From Gordonia paraffinivorans NBRC 108238 (GTDB lineage Bacteria; Actinomycetota; Actinomycetes; Mycobacteriales; Mycobacteriaceae), in the NCBI RefSeq assembly GCF_000344155.1, contig NZ_BAOQ01000025.1, positions 42,807 through 106,806 on the forward strand: a stretch of DNA of 64,000 bases. Direction: 5' to 3'. Position 1 is the stretch's first letter, and every line of letters starts with the position of its first letter. A model generated the notes under the pieces. That model was not told the DNA's origin, searched no databases, and was given only the letters and a program-made list of their open reading frames with translations. Position numbers and translations under genes: made by a program. Below are positions 45,524 to 54,237 of this stretch, in pieces.

Positions 45524-46081
45524 TCAGAGGTACTGGCCGGTGCTGTGACCGGGGTTGTGCTGGGCGGCCTGCATGCCGGCCGGCAGCGCGCCCTGGCGCA
45601 TCTGCTCGAGCTGTGCCCGCGCGGCCATCTGCTGGGCGAACAGCGCGGTCTGGATGCCGTGGAACAGGCCTTCCAACCAGCCCACGAGCTGGGCCTGGGC
45701 GATGCGCAGCTCGGCGTCGGACGGCGTCTCCTCGTCGGTGAAGGGGAGGGCGAGCCGCTCGAGTTCCTCGCGCAGCTCGGGGGCCAGGCCGTCCTCGAGC
45801 TCGCGGATCGAGGACTGGTGGATCTCCCGCAGCCGGTTGCGCGACGCCTCGTCGAGAGGAGCGGCGCGCACCTCCTCGAGGAGCTGCTTGATCATGGTGC
45901 CGATCCGCATGACCTTCGCGGGCTGCTCGACCATGTCGGCCACGCTCGTCGACTCGTCGGACGAGTTCTGGTCCTCGGCCTTGCCGGGCTGCTCTCCGCG
46001 CGACCCGACGATGATCACGTTGTTGTCGGGCCTGATCACGCCGGGATCGGGCCCCTGTCCTGGAGTGCCATCGATAGCCAT
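45524..46081 (-). CDS. bpa: Bacterial proteasome activator Bpa (PafE)
   Basis: This 185-residue protein has the highly conserved helical core (VEQPAKVMRIGTMIKQLLEE, ELEDGLAPELREELERL, LVGWLEGLFHGIQTALFAQQ) and ends in GQYL. That C-terminal motif docks into the 20S proteasome and opens its gate without ATP. The protein forms a dodecameric ring in mycobacteria and helps degrade unfolded proteins. It is the orthologue of Rv3780 and keeps its position next to the galactan exporter. An in-frame ATG at 46090 is an alternative start. Confidence 0.93.
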   Translation of the reverse strand: MAIDGTPGQGPDPGVIRPDNNVIIVGSRGEQPGKAEDQNSSDESTSVADMVEQPAKVMRIGTMIKQLLEEVRAAPLDEASRNRLREIHQSSIRELEDGLAPELREELERLALPFTDEETPSDAELRIAQAQLVGWLEGLFHGIQTALFAQQMAARAQLEQMRQGALPAGMQAAQHNPGHSTGQYL

Positions 46082-46219
46082 GACTCTCATTGTGCCCGGT
46101 CGGCGGTCGGCGATGGGCCGGGGCGCGGGTTTCGTCCGCTCTCGGGCCTCGACGACGGCGTCGTGCGTGGCTCGCGGGACGGCCGGGGTGGGCCCGGATG
46201 CGGCGTCTATCCTCGTGCC

Positions 46220-47416
46220 ATGACTTTCGACGTCGCCTATGTGCGTGGATTGATTCCATCGCTGGGCGACGGCTGGATTCACCTCGATCCGCAGGCGGGG
46301 ATGCAGGTTCCCGACTCCGTCGCCACCGCGGTGACCACCAGCTTCCGGCACCTCGCGACCGCGCCGGGCGGGGTGTACCCGTCGGCGCGGGCCGCGGCCG
46401 AGGTGACCGACAGCGCGCGTCGCGCGATCGCCGACCTGGTCGGGGGCGACGCCGCCGGTGTCGTGCTCGGCGCGTCGCGGTACGCGTTGCTCTCCGTCCT
46501 CGCCGAGGCGCTCGCCCCGCACGCCTTCGTCCGCGGCGACCTCGTGGTGACCCGGCAGGACGACGAGCCCAACATCGTGCCCTGGCTCCGAGCCGCCGAG
46601 CGCTACGCCGGTCGTATCCGCTGGGCCGAGGTCGACGTGGAGACCGGCGCCCTGCCGACATGGCAGTTCGGCGAGCTGATCACCCCTGACACCGAGATCG
46701 TCGCGGTCACGCTGGCGTCGTCGACGATCGGCGCCATCACCGACATCGGCGAGATCGCCCCACTCGCCCGGCAGTCGGGGGCGCTGCTCGTCGTCGACGC
46801 CACCAGCGCCGCGCCGTACCTGACCCTCGACATCGACGAGCTCGGCGCCGACGTGCTGGTCGTCTCGGCCGAGCGATGGGGCGGTCCGCGCGTGTCGGCG
46901 ATGGTGTTCCGCGAACCGCGCGTGATCGACCGGCTGAAGATGATGTCGATGGACCCGACCGCGACCGGCCCGGCGCGGTTGGAGCCGGAGCCGCTGCAGC
47001 CGTCGCTGCTGGCGGGGCTGGTGGCCTCGGTGGAGCATCTCGCCGGGCTGGACGAGGACGTCATCGGCAAGCGCCGTCGCCGCCTGGTCGCCTCCATGGA
47101 CGGCGTCTACGAGTACCTGCAGCGGCTCGGCTACTACCTCATGTCGACGCTGTCGCAGCTCAACCATGTGAACGTGGTGGGCGCGGAGGAGAACCGGGTG
47201 CCGTTGGTGAGTTTCACGGTGGACTCGGTCGGCGCGAAGGATGTCGTCCGGCGTCTCGCCGACAACGGGGTGTGCGCCCTCGCCGACGTCCCGAACCGGG
47301 CGCTGGTGCGGATGGGCGCGCCCGACTTCGGCGGCGCGGTGACGGTCGGGCTGGCGCCGTACTCGACCCCCTACGAGGTGGACCACCTGGTGCGCACTCT
47401 CGGGTCGCTCGCCTGA
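46220..47416 (+). CDS. Aminotransferase class V-fold protein (Rv3778c-like), PLP lysine apparently replaced
   Basis: This 398-residue protein has the cysteine-desulfurase-like fold. WIHLDPQAGMQVP opens the chain; VVLGASRYALLSVLAEAL, VTLASSTIGAITDIGEIA and VVDATSAAPYLTLDIDELGADVLVVSAERWGGPR follow (positions about 170-235). The usual SxxK at the cofactor site reads SAER, so the Schiff-base lysine seems to be Arg. Gene order next to bpa matches Rv3778c. If the Lys is truly missing, it may not work as a PLP aminotransferase or desulfurase. Confidence 0.8.
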   Translation: MTFDVAYVRGLIPSLGDGWIHLDPQAGMQVPDSVATAVTTSFRHLATAPGGVYPSARAAAEVTDSARRAIADLVGGDAAGVVLGASRYALLSVLAEALAPHAFVRGDLVVTRQDDEPNIVPWLRAAERYAGRIRWAEVDVETGALPTWQFGELITPDTEIVAVTLASSTIGAITDIGEIAPLARQSGALLVVDATSAAPYLTLDIDELGADVLVVSAERWGGPRVSAMVFREPRVIDRLKMMSMDPTATGPARLEPEPLQPSLLAGLVASVEHLAGLDEDVIGKRRRRLVASMDGVYEYLQRLGYYLMSTLSQLNHVNVVGAEENRVPLVSFTVDSVGAKDVVRRLADNGVCALADVPNRALVRMGAPDFGGAVTVGLAPYSTPYEVDHLVRTLGSLA

Positions 47417-47467
47417 GCGCAGGGTGCACCCGGTCACAGAAACTCACTGTCTCGTGCACAAAATTTA

Positions 47468-47482
47468 CAACAATGTATGTTG
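47468..47482. promoter_or_regulatory. Palindrome before marR-type gene
   Basis: CAACAATGTATGTTG has 5-bp perfect arms around five bases and ends eight bases before the preferred GTG start. It stands out as an AT-rich patch in very GC-rich DNA. It could be an autoregulatory operator for the MarR protein. Confidence 0.45.
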
Positions 47483-47489
47483 GCACGTT

Positions 47490-47972
47490 GTGTCGGGAAA
47501 GAACCACACCACGGCCGTTCGGCGCGCGTTGACATCCGACGAGGCGCAGAGCTGGCTCGAACTGGTCGACGGCGGGTGGGCGCTCTTCGAGCGCATCAAC
47601 GACGAGTTCGTCCGGCGCGGGCTCTCGCTCTCCGACCTGCGCATCCTGGAGGTGATCGGCCAGTCGCCGCGGCAACTGGTGAGCGAGGTCGCCGACGCGG
47701 TCCACATGCGGGTGAGCACCGTGTCCCGGATGATCGGGCGGCTCTGCGACGTCGGCGACGTCGAGCGGCTGGAGTCCAAGGCCGACGGCCGGTATCGCCT
47801 CGTGCGGCTGACCGAGCAGGGGCAGGCCACGCTGGAGACCCACGTCCTGCTTCGCGACCGCGTCATCCGGCGGTACGTGGTCGACGCGTTGACCGCCGAC
47901 GAGTTCGCCGCCCTCGGGTCCGCGTTCGGCAAGATCCGTGCGGCCCTGGCCGCGGCGGACGCCGGGGAGTAG
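47490..47972 (+). CDS. MarR family transcriptional regulator
   Basis: This protein of about 160 residues has a winged helix-turn-helix: LSLSDLRILEVIGQSPRQLVSEVADAVHMRVSTVSRMIGRL (residues about 45-85) with the wing ERLESKADGRYRLVRLTEQG. Flanking helices mediate dimerisation. The GTG at 47490 gives a normal MarR length and follows a palindrome that may be its own operator. Starts further upstream in the same frame are possible. It may control the neighbouring small membrane protein or the quinone oxidoreductase, but that is only a guess. Confidence 0.82.
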   Translation: MSGKNHTTAVRRALTSDEAQSWLELVDGGWALFERINDEFVRRGLSLSDLRILEVIGQSPRQLVSEVADAVHMRVSTVSRMIGRLCDVGDVERLESKADGRYRLVRLTEQGQATLETHVLLRDRVIRRYVVDALTADEFAALGSAFGKIRAALAAADAGE

Positions 47973-48082
47973 CCCGCGGGCCCGGTGTCCGACGGTCGGC
48001 ACCGCCGGCCAGGCGACCTCGCCGCCCGTCGGGTCGGCGCGATCGGCTCCCTTTTCGGCTCCGAGGGGCGGACAATGGCCTC

Positions 48083-48241
48083 ATGCCCACAGTGGTCTGG
48101 ATCGTCATCGCAGTGGTCGCCGTCGCACTGGTCGTCGGCGGACTGGTGCGGATGCGGGACTGGCTGAAGAAGCCCGTTCCACCCGAGGTGATCGAAGCGG
48201 CGCAACGCCGACGCGAACTCGAGCGCGAGGAAGGCGACTGA
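48083..48241 (+). CDS. Small single-pass membrane protein
   Basis: This 52-residue protein has one hydrophobic helix (VVWIVIAVVAVALVVGGLV, residues about 4-22) followed by a charged tail (MRDWLKKPVPPEVIEAAQRR, then RELEREEGD). Codon use matches neighbouring genes. The tail should face the cytoplasm. I do not recognise a family or function. Confidence 0.65.
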   Translation: MPTVVWIVIAVVAVALVVGGLVRMRDWLKKPVPPEVIEAAQRRRELEREEGD

Positions 48242-48243
48242 GC

Positions 48244-48264
48244 GAGAGGGCGCCCGGCCCTCTC
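48244..48264. terminator. Bidirectional hairpin terminator
   Basis: GAGAGGGC and GCCCTCTC flank a five-base loop between the stops of the rightward small gene and the leftward oxidoreductase, overlapping the latter's last codons. Confidence 0.5.
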
Positions 48265-49228
48265 AGACCGTCAGCAACACCTTTCCGACGGCGTCGCCGC
48301 TGTCGAGGTGGGCATGGGCTGCGGCGGCCTCGGCGAGCGGGAAGGTTCGGTCGACGACCGGCTGCACCTTTCCGGACTCGATCAGCGGCCACGTCCGGCC
48401 GACCGTGGCGGCGACGATCTCGGCCTTCCCTCCCGGCCCGTGGACCGGCCGCGCCCGCAGGGTCGTCCCCATCACCGAGAGCCGCTTGGCGAGCAGCAGC
48501 CCGATGGGCAGTTCGGCCTTGGTGCCGCCCTGCATGCCGATGATCACCAGCCGGCCTCCGGTGGCCAGCGCCTTGATGTTCGAGGCCAGGTACTTCGCGC
48601 CGATGATGTCGAGGATGACGTCGGCGCCGCCGTGCTCCTTCATGACCGCGGCGAAGTCCTCGCTCGTGTACTCGATGAGGATCTCCGCGCCGAACTCTCG
48701 GCACCGCTCGAGCTTCTCGCGGTTGCGGGCCGTGACCGCCACCCGCGCACCCATCGCGTGCGCGACCTGCGTCGCGTGGGTGCCGATGCCGCTCGAACCC
48801 CCGTGGATCAGCAGCAGCTCCCCGGTGGACAGGCCCGCGGTGTCGAAGACGTTGGACGACACCGTGCAGGCGACCTCGGGGAGCGCGGCGGCCGAGACGA
48901 GGTCGACCCCGCGCGGCACCTGCATCACCTGCTCGGCCGGCACCGCGACCTTCTCCGCATATCCGCCGCCGGCGAGGAGGGCGCACACCTCGTCGCCCAC
49001 CTGCCAGCCCGAGACCCCTTCCCCGACCGCCGAGATCCTGCCGGACACCTCGAGGCCCATGATCTCCGACGCCCCGGGCGGTGGCGGATAGTTGCCCGCG
49101 CGCTGGAGGAGGTCGGCGCGATTCACTCCCGCCGCGACCACGTCGATGACCACCTCGCCGGCGGCCGGCGACGGGTCGGGGACATCCTGCAGGGACAGAT
49201 TCTCGGCTTCGACGACGATGGCTTTCAC
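48263..49228 (-). CDS. NAD(P)H-quinone oxidoreductase, zeta-crystallin type (Rv3777-like)
   Basis: This 321-residue medium-chain reductase without zinc ligands has VIDVVAAGVNRADLLQRAGNYPPPPG near the start (residues about 28-53), the AALPEVACTVSSNVF region, and LLIHGGSSGIGTHATQVA for NADPH. These are marks of quinone oxidoreductase / PIG3-like proteins. It likely reduces quinones or enones by two electrons. It continues the colinearity with M. tuberculosis Rv3777. Confidence 0.88.
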   Translation of the reverse strand: MKAIVVEAENLSLQDVPDPSPAAGEVVIDVVAAGVNRADLLQRAGNYPPPPGASEIMGLEVSGRISAVGEGVSGWQVGDEVCALLAGGGYAEKVAVPAEQVMQVPRGVDLVSAAALPEVACTVSSNVFDTAGLSTGELLLIHGGSSGIGTHATQVAHAMGARVAVTARNREKLERCREFGAEILIEYTSEDFAAVMKEHGGADVILDIIGAKYLASNIKALATGGRLVIIGMQGGTKAELPIGLLLAKRLSVMGTTLRARPVHGPGGKAEIVAATVGRTWPLIESGKVQPVVDRTFPLAEAAAAHAHLDSGDAVGKVLLTV

Positions 49229-49282
49229 GGTGTCGATGGTTCCACAGCGGCGTGTGGGCCCGAGGGCCTTCGATCCTCCCGG

Positions 49283-50449
49283 TCAGGAACCGGCCAGCAC
49301 GGTGACGTGGTTGGCGACGGCCAGGCCGCCCATGTTGTGGACCAGCGCGTGGTGCGCGTCGGGCAGCTGCATGTCCCCGGCGCGCCCTGCCAGCTGGAGT
49401 GCGCCGATCACGTGCTGGGACACGCCGGTGGCGCCGACCGGATGTCCCTTCGCCTCGAGCCCGCCGGAGACGTTGACCGGCAACCGGCCGTCGCGGGCGG
49501 TCCACCCCTCCTCGATCGCGCGGCGTCCCTGACCCGGTTCGGTCAGGCCGAGCATCTCGTAGACGATGAGCTCGGCGATGGTGAAACAGTCGTGCACCTC
49601 GGCGAGGGACATGTCGGCGAGGGACAGCTTCGCCATCTCCAGGGCGCGCTGGGTGGCCAGCCGGCCGGCGACGAAGTCGGTGATGTCGCGGCGGTCGGGG
49701 TCGAGGTGGTCGTTGGCGTGGGCGAACCCCTCGACCCAGGCCAGTGCCGACGACGGGTTCCGTTGCAGGACGAGCGCGGCGGCGCCGTCGCTGACGAGCG
49801 AGCAGTCGGTGCGGCGCAGCTGCCCGGCCACCACCGGATTGCGCTCGGAGACGGTCGAACAGAACTCGACGCCGAGATCCTTGCGGACCTGTGCCCAGGG
49901 GTTGGCGCACCCGTTCGCATGATTCTTCGCCGCGATCCGGCCGAGCACGTCGCCGAGGTCGTCGATCTCATGGCGTCGCGCGTACTGATCTGCCACCTCG
50001 GCGAAGACGCCCACGAAGCCGCCGGGGAAATCGGTCCCGGCGCGCTGCGGGTCGGCGCCGAGCAGTGCACGCCCGACGGTGGCGTTGTCGACGTGCGTCA
50101 TCTTCTCCACGCCGACCACGAGCACGGTGTCGGCCGTCCCGGACAGGATGGCCTTGACGCCCTGGTGAACGGCGGCCGTGCCCGAGGCGCAGGCGTTCTC
50201 GACCCGGGTCATGGGCTTGCCCCAGAGTCCGGGTGCGGCTCGCATCGGCAAGGAGGACGGGAAGGCGAAATCGGTGAGGCCGCTGTTGAACTGGGCGACG
50301 AAGACCTCGTCGACCTCGCGGGCGTCGGCCTGCGCGTCGGACAGGGCCTCGGTGGTGACCGCGGACACCAGTGAGGACAGGTCGTCGTCGACGAGTTTGC
50401 CGAAGCGGGTGTGGCCCACCCCGGTGATGCCGATGCGTGTGCTGGTCAT
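49283..50449 (-). CDS. Thiolase family protein (SCP-x type)
   Basis: This 388-residue thiolase-fold protein has the acylated Cys in VENACASGTAAVH, His in EVHDCFTIAELI and the C-terminal GGLEAKGHPVGATG. It should cleave a 3-oxoacyl-CoA with CoA. Its start overlaps the end of the acyl-CoA ligase gene by four bases. Read with the carboxylase operon next door, it could finish ketone breakdown, or it may act on the ligase product. SCP-x thiolases often take bulky side-chain substrates. Confidence 0.85.
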   Translation of the reverse strand: MTSTRIGITGVGHTRFGKLVDDDLSSLVSAVTTEALSDAQADAREVDEVFVAQFNSGLTDFAFPSSLPMRAAPGLWGKPMTRVENACASGTAAVHQGVKAILSGTADTVLVVGVEKMTHVDNATVGRALLGADPQRAGTDFPGGFVGVFAEVADQYARRHEIDDLGDVLGRIAAKNHANGCANPWAQVRKDLGVEFCSTVSERNPVVAGQLRRTDCSLVSDGAAALVLQRNPSSALAWVEGFAHANDHLDPDRRDITDFVAGRLATQRALEMAKLSLADMSLAEVHDCFTIAELIVYEMLGLTEPGQGRRAIEEGWTARDGRLPVNVSGGLEAKGHPVGATGVSQHVIGALQLAGRAGDMQLPDAHHALVHNMGGLAVANHVTVLAGS

Positions 50450-51996
50450 GCTCTCTCCTGTGCTGCGAGTTGGAAACGGCGGATCTTGCCCACCGAGGTG
50501 CGCGGCAACTCGTCGATGACGGTCCACCGGCGCGGCCGCGCCGCGGGTTGCAGGTTCTGTTCGGCCCACTGCCGCAACTGTTCCGGCGACGGCGGCACGT
50601 CCTTGTCGGCCGGCACGATCCAGGCGGCGGGAACGTGGTCCCGGATCGGGTCGTCGATCGCGAGGACCGCGGCCTCGAGGACGCCGGGCGCCTCGGCGAG
50701 TGCGGCCTCGATCTCGGTCAGCGAGACGTTCTCGCCAGACACCTTGACCACGTCGTCGACGCGTCCGACGAACGCCAATTGGCCGTCGTCGCAACGCCGT
50801 ACGAGGTCACCCGTGCTGAACCACACATGGTCGGCGTCGGGCGTCGGCACGTCGAGGTCGACGAAGGCGCGGGCGTCGGCGGCGGGATTGTCGAGGTAAC
50901 CGGCGAACAGGTCGCGACCCCGCACCCCGGCCACGGTGAGGATGCCGGGCTCCCCGTCGGCGGCCGGTCGGCCGGTGTTCGGATCGATCAGAGTGATTGC
51001 GCGACCGTCGATCTCCGGTCCTATCCGGTCATGGGTGGGACGATCGGGGTCGTTGGCGGTGACCACGGCGACGGTCTCGGTCATGCCGTAGATCTGCCGC
51101 GGGGCGGCACCGCACAGCCTAGCCATCTCCGACCAGTGGCCCAGGGCCAGGTTCTGGGCGAACCAGAGATGGTGCAGGCTCAGCCGTGGCGCGTCGTCGC
51201 GGCGTCGGGCGAGGATCATCCTGATCGGCGCGGCGAACAGGCTGGCATGGGTGGCCTGCAGTTCGTCGACCTCGTGCGGCCAGCGACTCGCGGTGAACCG
51301 TGCGGTGAGTGCCACCGACGCGCCGGTCGCGATCGCCGACGCGAAGCAGTAGTACTGCGCGTTGGCGTGGAACAGCGGCAGGCACACGTACCAGCGATGA
51401 TGCGGGCGGAGTTGTGCCAGGTCGGCCATGGTCCGTCCGACGTGGGCGTAGTTCGCCTGGGTGAGCACCACGCCCTTGGGCTCGGAGGTGGTGCCGGAGG
51501 TGAACATGACCGCGAGCCGGTCGTCCGGTGCCGCGCTCGCAGGTTCCTGCCACAGGTCGGAACCGACCAGCGGCGAACCGTCCCGGAGGTCGGCGGCGGT
51601 CTCGGCGAGGGCGATCGCCTGCTCGGCGCCGCCGGCGGCGACCGTCTCCTCGAACTCCTCGGCGCAGATCGTCACCGCGGGACGGATGCGGCGCAGCTGA
51701 CGGGCGACGTCGCGCGGGGTCGAACCGGGATCGACCGGGACGAACCAGGCGCCGAGCCGAGCGGCGGCCAGCCAGATCGCGATGAACGCCGGACAGTTGC
51801 GCAGCATCACGTGGACCGGAGTGTCGGCATCGACGCCACGCTCGGCCAGGGTGGCCGCGACCCGGCCCACGACGTCGTCGAAGCGGTCGTAGGTCCAGGA
51901 GGAGACGGTGCCGTCGAGATCCCGGAACACCAGGAACTCGCGCGCACCGTGGTCGCGGACCGCTCGGTTCCACAGGGCAGCAAAGGTCTCGGCCAT
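50446..51996 (-). CDS. AMP-forming acyl-CoA ligase (CaiC-like)
   Basis: This 516-residue adenylate-forming enzyme has MFTSGTTSEPKGVVLTQ, IYGMTETVAVV, WFSTGDLVRR, FVGRVDDVVKVSGENVSLTE and the C-terminal Lys in TSVGKIRRF. It resembles crotonobetaine/carnitine-CoA ligases. It should activate a short carboxylic acid, possibly acetoacetate or a related 3-oxoacid from the carboxylase, for the coupled thiolase. The perfect operator (site E) lies 37 bases upstream of its start. Confidence 0.85.
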   Translation of the reverse strand: MAETFAALWNRAVRDHGAREFLVFRDLDGTVSSWTYDRFDDVVGRVAATLAERGVDADTPVHVMLRNCPAFIAIWLAAARLGAWFVPVDPGSTPRDVARQLRRIRPAVTICAEEFEETVAAGGAEQAIALAETAADLRDGSPLVGSDLWQEPASAAPDDRLAVMFTSGTTSEPKGVVLTQANYAHVGRTMADLAQLRPHHRWYVCLPLFHANAQYYCFASAIATGASVALTARFTASRWPHEVDELQATHASLFAAPIRMILARRRDDAPRLSLHHLWFAQNLALGHWSEMARLCGAAPRQIYGMTETVAVVTANDPDRPTHDRIGPEIDGRAITLIDPNTGRPAADGEPGILTVAGVRGRDLFAGYLDNPAADARAFVDLDVPTPDADHVWFSTGDLVRRCDDGQLAFVGRVDDVVKVSGENVSLTEIEAALAEAPGVLEAAVLAIDDPIRDHVPAAWIVPADKDVPPSPEQLRQWAEQNLQPAARPRRWTVIDELPRTSVGKIRRFQLAAQERA

Positions 51997-52032
51997 GGCT
52001 GTGACGGTAGTCACCTGTCCCGGGGGCCGCCG

Positions 52033-52049
52033 TGTCCCAAGTTGGGACA
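52033..52049. promoter_or_regulatory. Perfect 17-bp palindromic operator (site E)
   Basis: TGTCCCAAGTTGGGACA has 8 of 8 symmetric pairs around a central G. It lies 37 bases upstream of the ligase-thiolase operon and beyond the 3' end of the regulator gene. It is the best example of the motif seen at 54102 and at several places in the island. Confidence 0.75.
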
Positions 52050-52172
52050 GCCTCGGGCCGTGGACAGCGCGGACCACTCCCGAGACGCCTGGACGACGGG
52101 TCCCGGAAGGGCCGTCGCCCAGGGTATTTCGGGATGACGTGGCTGTTTGGCGCGTCGCAGAGGGGAGGAGGG

Positions 52173-54026
52173 TCAGGCGGTGATCCCGTACGTGCGGAGC
52201 TTGCGGTAGAGGCTGGAACGGGCCATCCCGAGGTGGGCCGCCGCCGCCACCCGGTTGCCGTCGAACTCGCGCAGGGCGGCCACGATCGCGTCGCGTTCGG
52301 CCTGCTCGAGCGGGGTCAGGTTGTGCGAGACCGTGGTCTGGCAGTACCCGGGGAGGTCCTGCTCCTGGATCTCGCCCACCGGGCGCTGGCGCAGTGCATG
52401 CTGCAGGGCCTCGGTCAGCTGGGTGACGTTGCGCGGCCACGAGTATCGCGACACTACACGCATCGCCGCCGGGCTCAGGCGAACACGACGCTCGGGGGCG
52501 ATCTGCCGGAGGACCGAGGCCACGATCTGGGGCAGGTCGTCGGTGCGCAACCGCAGGGGTGGGACGGTGATCGCGACCTCGAAGTGCGACAGCAGCATCT
52601 GGAACGGCAGGTCCGAGTCGAGCGACGAGTCCGACAGCGTCGCCACGCACCACGTCGGCTCCTCGTGCTCGGCCAGCGCCCTGAGGATGTTCGAGATCTG
52701 TTCGGCGCCTTCGGTACTCGCCTGGTCGATGTTGCGGATGATGAACAGGGTCGGCCCGGCCTGGCCGGCGAGCATGGTGTCCAGATCCACGTCGGTGTCA
52801 CCCTCGTCGACGATCTGGCAGGCGTCGATGCTGACGCTGCGGGCGTCGGGGAAGGCGTCGTGGAAGATCTCGGCGACCAGGGTGAACTTGCCCGAGCCGC
52901 TCTCGCCGATGACCACGGCGGGTTGGTTCTCGGTCAGCACCTGACGCACCTGTTCGCAGGCTCTGACCCAGGCCGGGGTCGAGCCCACCGCGACGCTCTG
53001 GTGCTGCTGACGCGTCAGGTCCCCGACCACGCGCGACGACGAATGTCCTGCGATGGCGATCTGCGGCAGCACGTGCTCGTCGAAGTCGCCGGGGAGGCCG
53101 AAGCGCGGGGCGGAGGCGATCTCGGCGATCACCACCAGTCCGGCCACCTCCGAGCCCACCACGATGCGGGTTCCCCGCAGGGTCACCAGCCGGTCGTCGG
53201 GCAGGGCGATGGTGTCGCTGGCCTTGTCCCGCCGGCCCATCATGAAGATCGCGTGGTCGCGCAACAGTTGCTGCTCGGCACTGGAGAACAGTGCCTGAGC
53301 TGCGGCGTTGGCCATGAACACCGAGTCTCCGAAGGCGAGCACCGCCTGGCGTCCGGCCTTGGCGTCGATCTGGATGTAGGTGTCGAAGATCGCCTGTTGG
53401 GACTGGCTGCGGTCCAGGAGCAGGTTGCGCGCGATGTCCTTGGCGGCCGCCTTGACCAGGGTGTGCATCAGCGGGCTCCAGCCCGTGCTCAGCGTGGAGA
53501 TGTCCAGGACGCCCTCGATGCGGCGGGTCACCGGGTCGATGATCGGGGCGCCGGTGCAGGCGAAGGTCTGCAGGTTCTCGGCGAAGTGTTCGGGTCCGAC
53601 GACGCTGATGGGCTGGCCCGCCTCGAAGACGGTGCCGACCCCGTTGGTGCCCATCGAGTCCTCCGAGTAGCGGAAGCCGGGGGCGAAGTTCACCCTGTCC
53701 AGGAGGCGTCCGACCGCGCCCGAGGTGTCGATCCGCTGGATCACGCGGGCGCGGCTGTCGGTCAGCGCGATCACCATCGGGGTGTCGCCGACATCGGTGC
53801 CCAGCTGGCGCAGGACCGGGCGGGCGCAGCGCATCAGCAGGGAGCCGCTGTCGATCTCGTCGCTGAAGTCGGTGCACGGCTGGGAGTGGTCGACGCCGGC
53901 AGCCTGGCTGCGCTCCCACGAGGCGGCCACGATGTCGGGTACGCCCGCTGCGCCTGATCTGCCCGATTCGAGGAAATCCGCCCTGGCCGCGGCGGTTCGC
54001 AGCATTCGATTCGTGGCGTTGGGCAC
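52173..54026 (-). CDS. Fis-type GAF/AAA+ transcriptional regulator (AcoR-like)
   Basis: This 617-residue regulator has the same layout as that at 6802. A GAF domain (about 80-220) has MGTNGVGTVFEAGQPISVVG, a reduced AAA+ domain has GESGSGKFTLVAEIF, and the C-terminal Fis helix-turn-helix reads NRVAAAAHLGMARSSLYRK. The GAFTGA loop is missing, and the Walker B region (FIIRNIDQAS) is degenerate, so ATP-driven sigma-54 activation is very unlikely. GTG 54026 has GAGGAG upstream. It is divergent from the carboxylase operon and flanked by operators E and F. AcoR-type regulators commonly control acetone carboxylase genes. Confidence 0.87.
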   Translation of the reverse strand: MPNATNRMLRTAAARADFLESGRSGAAGVPDIVAASWERSQAAGVDHSQPCTDFSDEIDSGSLLMRCARPVLRQLGTDVGDTPMVIALTDSRARVIQRIDTSGAVGRLLDRVNFAPGFRYSEDSMGTNGVGTVFEAGQPISVVGPEHFAENLQTFACTGAPIIDPVTRRIEGVLDISTLSTGWSPLMHTLVKAAAKDIARNLLLDRSQSQQAIFDTYIQIDAKAGRQAVLAFGDSVFMANAAAQALFSSAEQQLLRDHAIFMMGRRDKASDTIALPDDRLVTLRGTRIVVGSEVAGLVVIAEIASAPRFGLPGDFDEHVLPQIAIAGHSSSRVVGDLTRQQHQSVAVGSTPAWVRACEQVRQVLTENQPAVVIGESGSGKFTLVAEIFHDAFPDARSVSIDACQIVDEGDTDVDLDTMLAGQAGPTLFIIRNIDQASTEGAEQISNILRALAEHEEPTWCVATLSDSSLDSDLPFQMLLSHFEVAITVPPLRLRTDDLPQIVASVLRQIAPERRVRLSPAAMRVVSRYSWPRNVTQLTEALQHALRQRPVGEIQEQDLPGYCQTTVSHNLTPLEQAERDAIVAALREFDGNRVAAAAHLGMARSSLYRKLRTYGITA

Positions 54027-54101
54027 GCTCGTCTCCTCACTTCCTCGGAAGATGACTAAACCATCATCCCTGTGATGCGGGACACAACCAACCCCCGAAA
54101 G

Positions 54102-54118
54102 TGTCCGAACTTGGGACA
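54102..54118. promoter_or_regulatory. 17-bp palindromic operator (site F)
   Basis: TGTCCGAACTTGGGACA has 7 of 8 symmetric pairs. It sits in the 211-base gap between the regulator and the carboxylase operon, 76 bases from the regulator start and 120 from the first carboxylase gene, so it could control both. Confidence 0.75.
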
Positions 54119-54237
54119 GGTCGAGGGTGTGAGACACGCGTCACAGTGGTCTGCGTCACTTCCCGAACCCGACGACGACGCCGGGTCCACACCAACCGAG
54201 TTCCATCGAGAACTCCCGGACCAAGGAGTGCGCCCCA

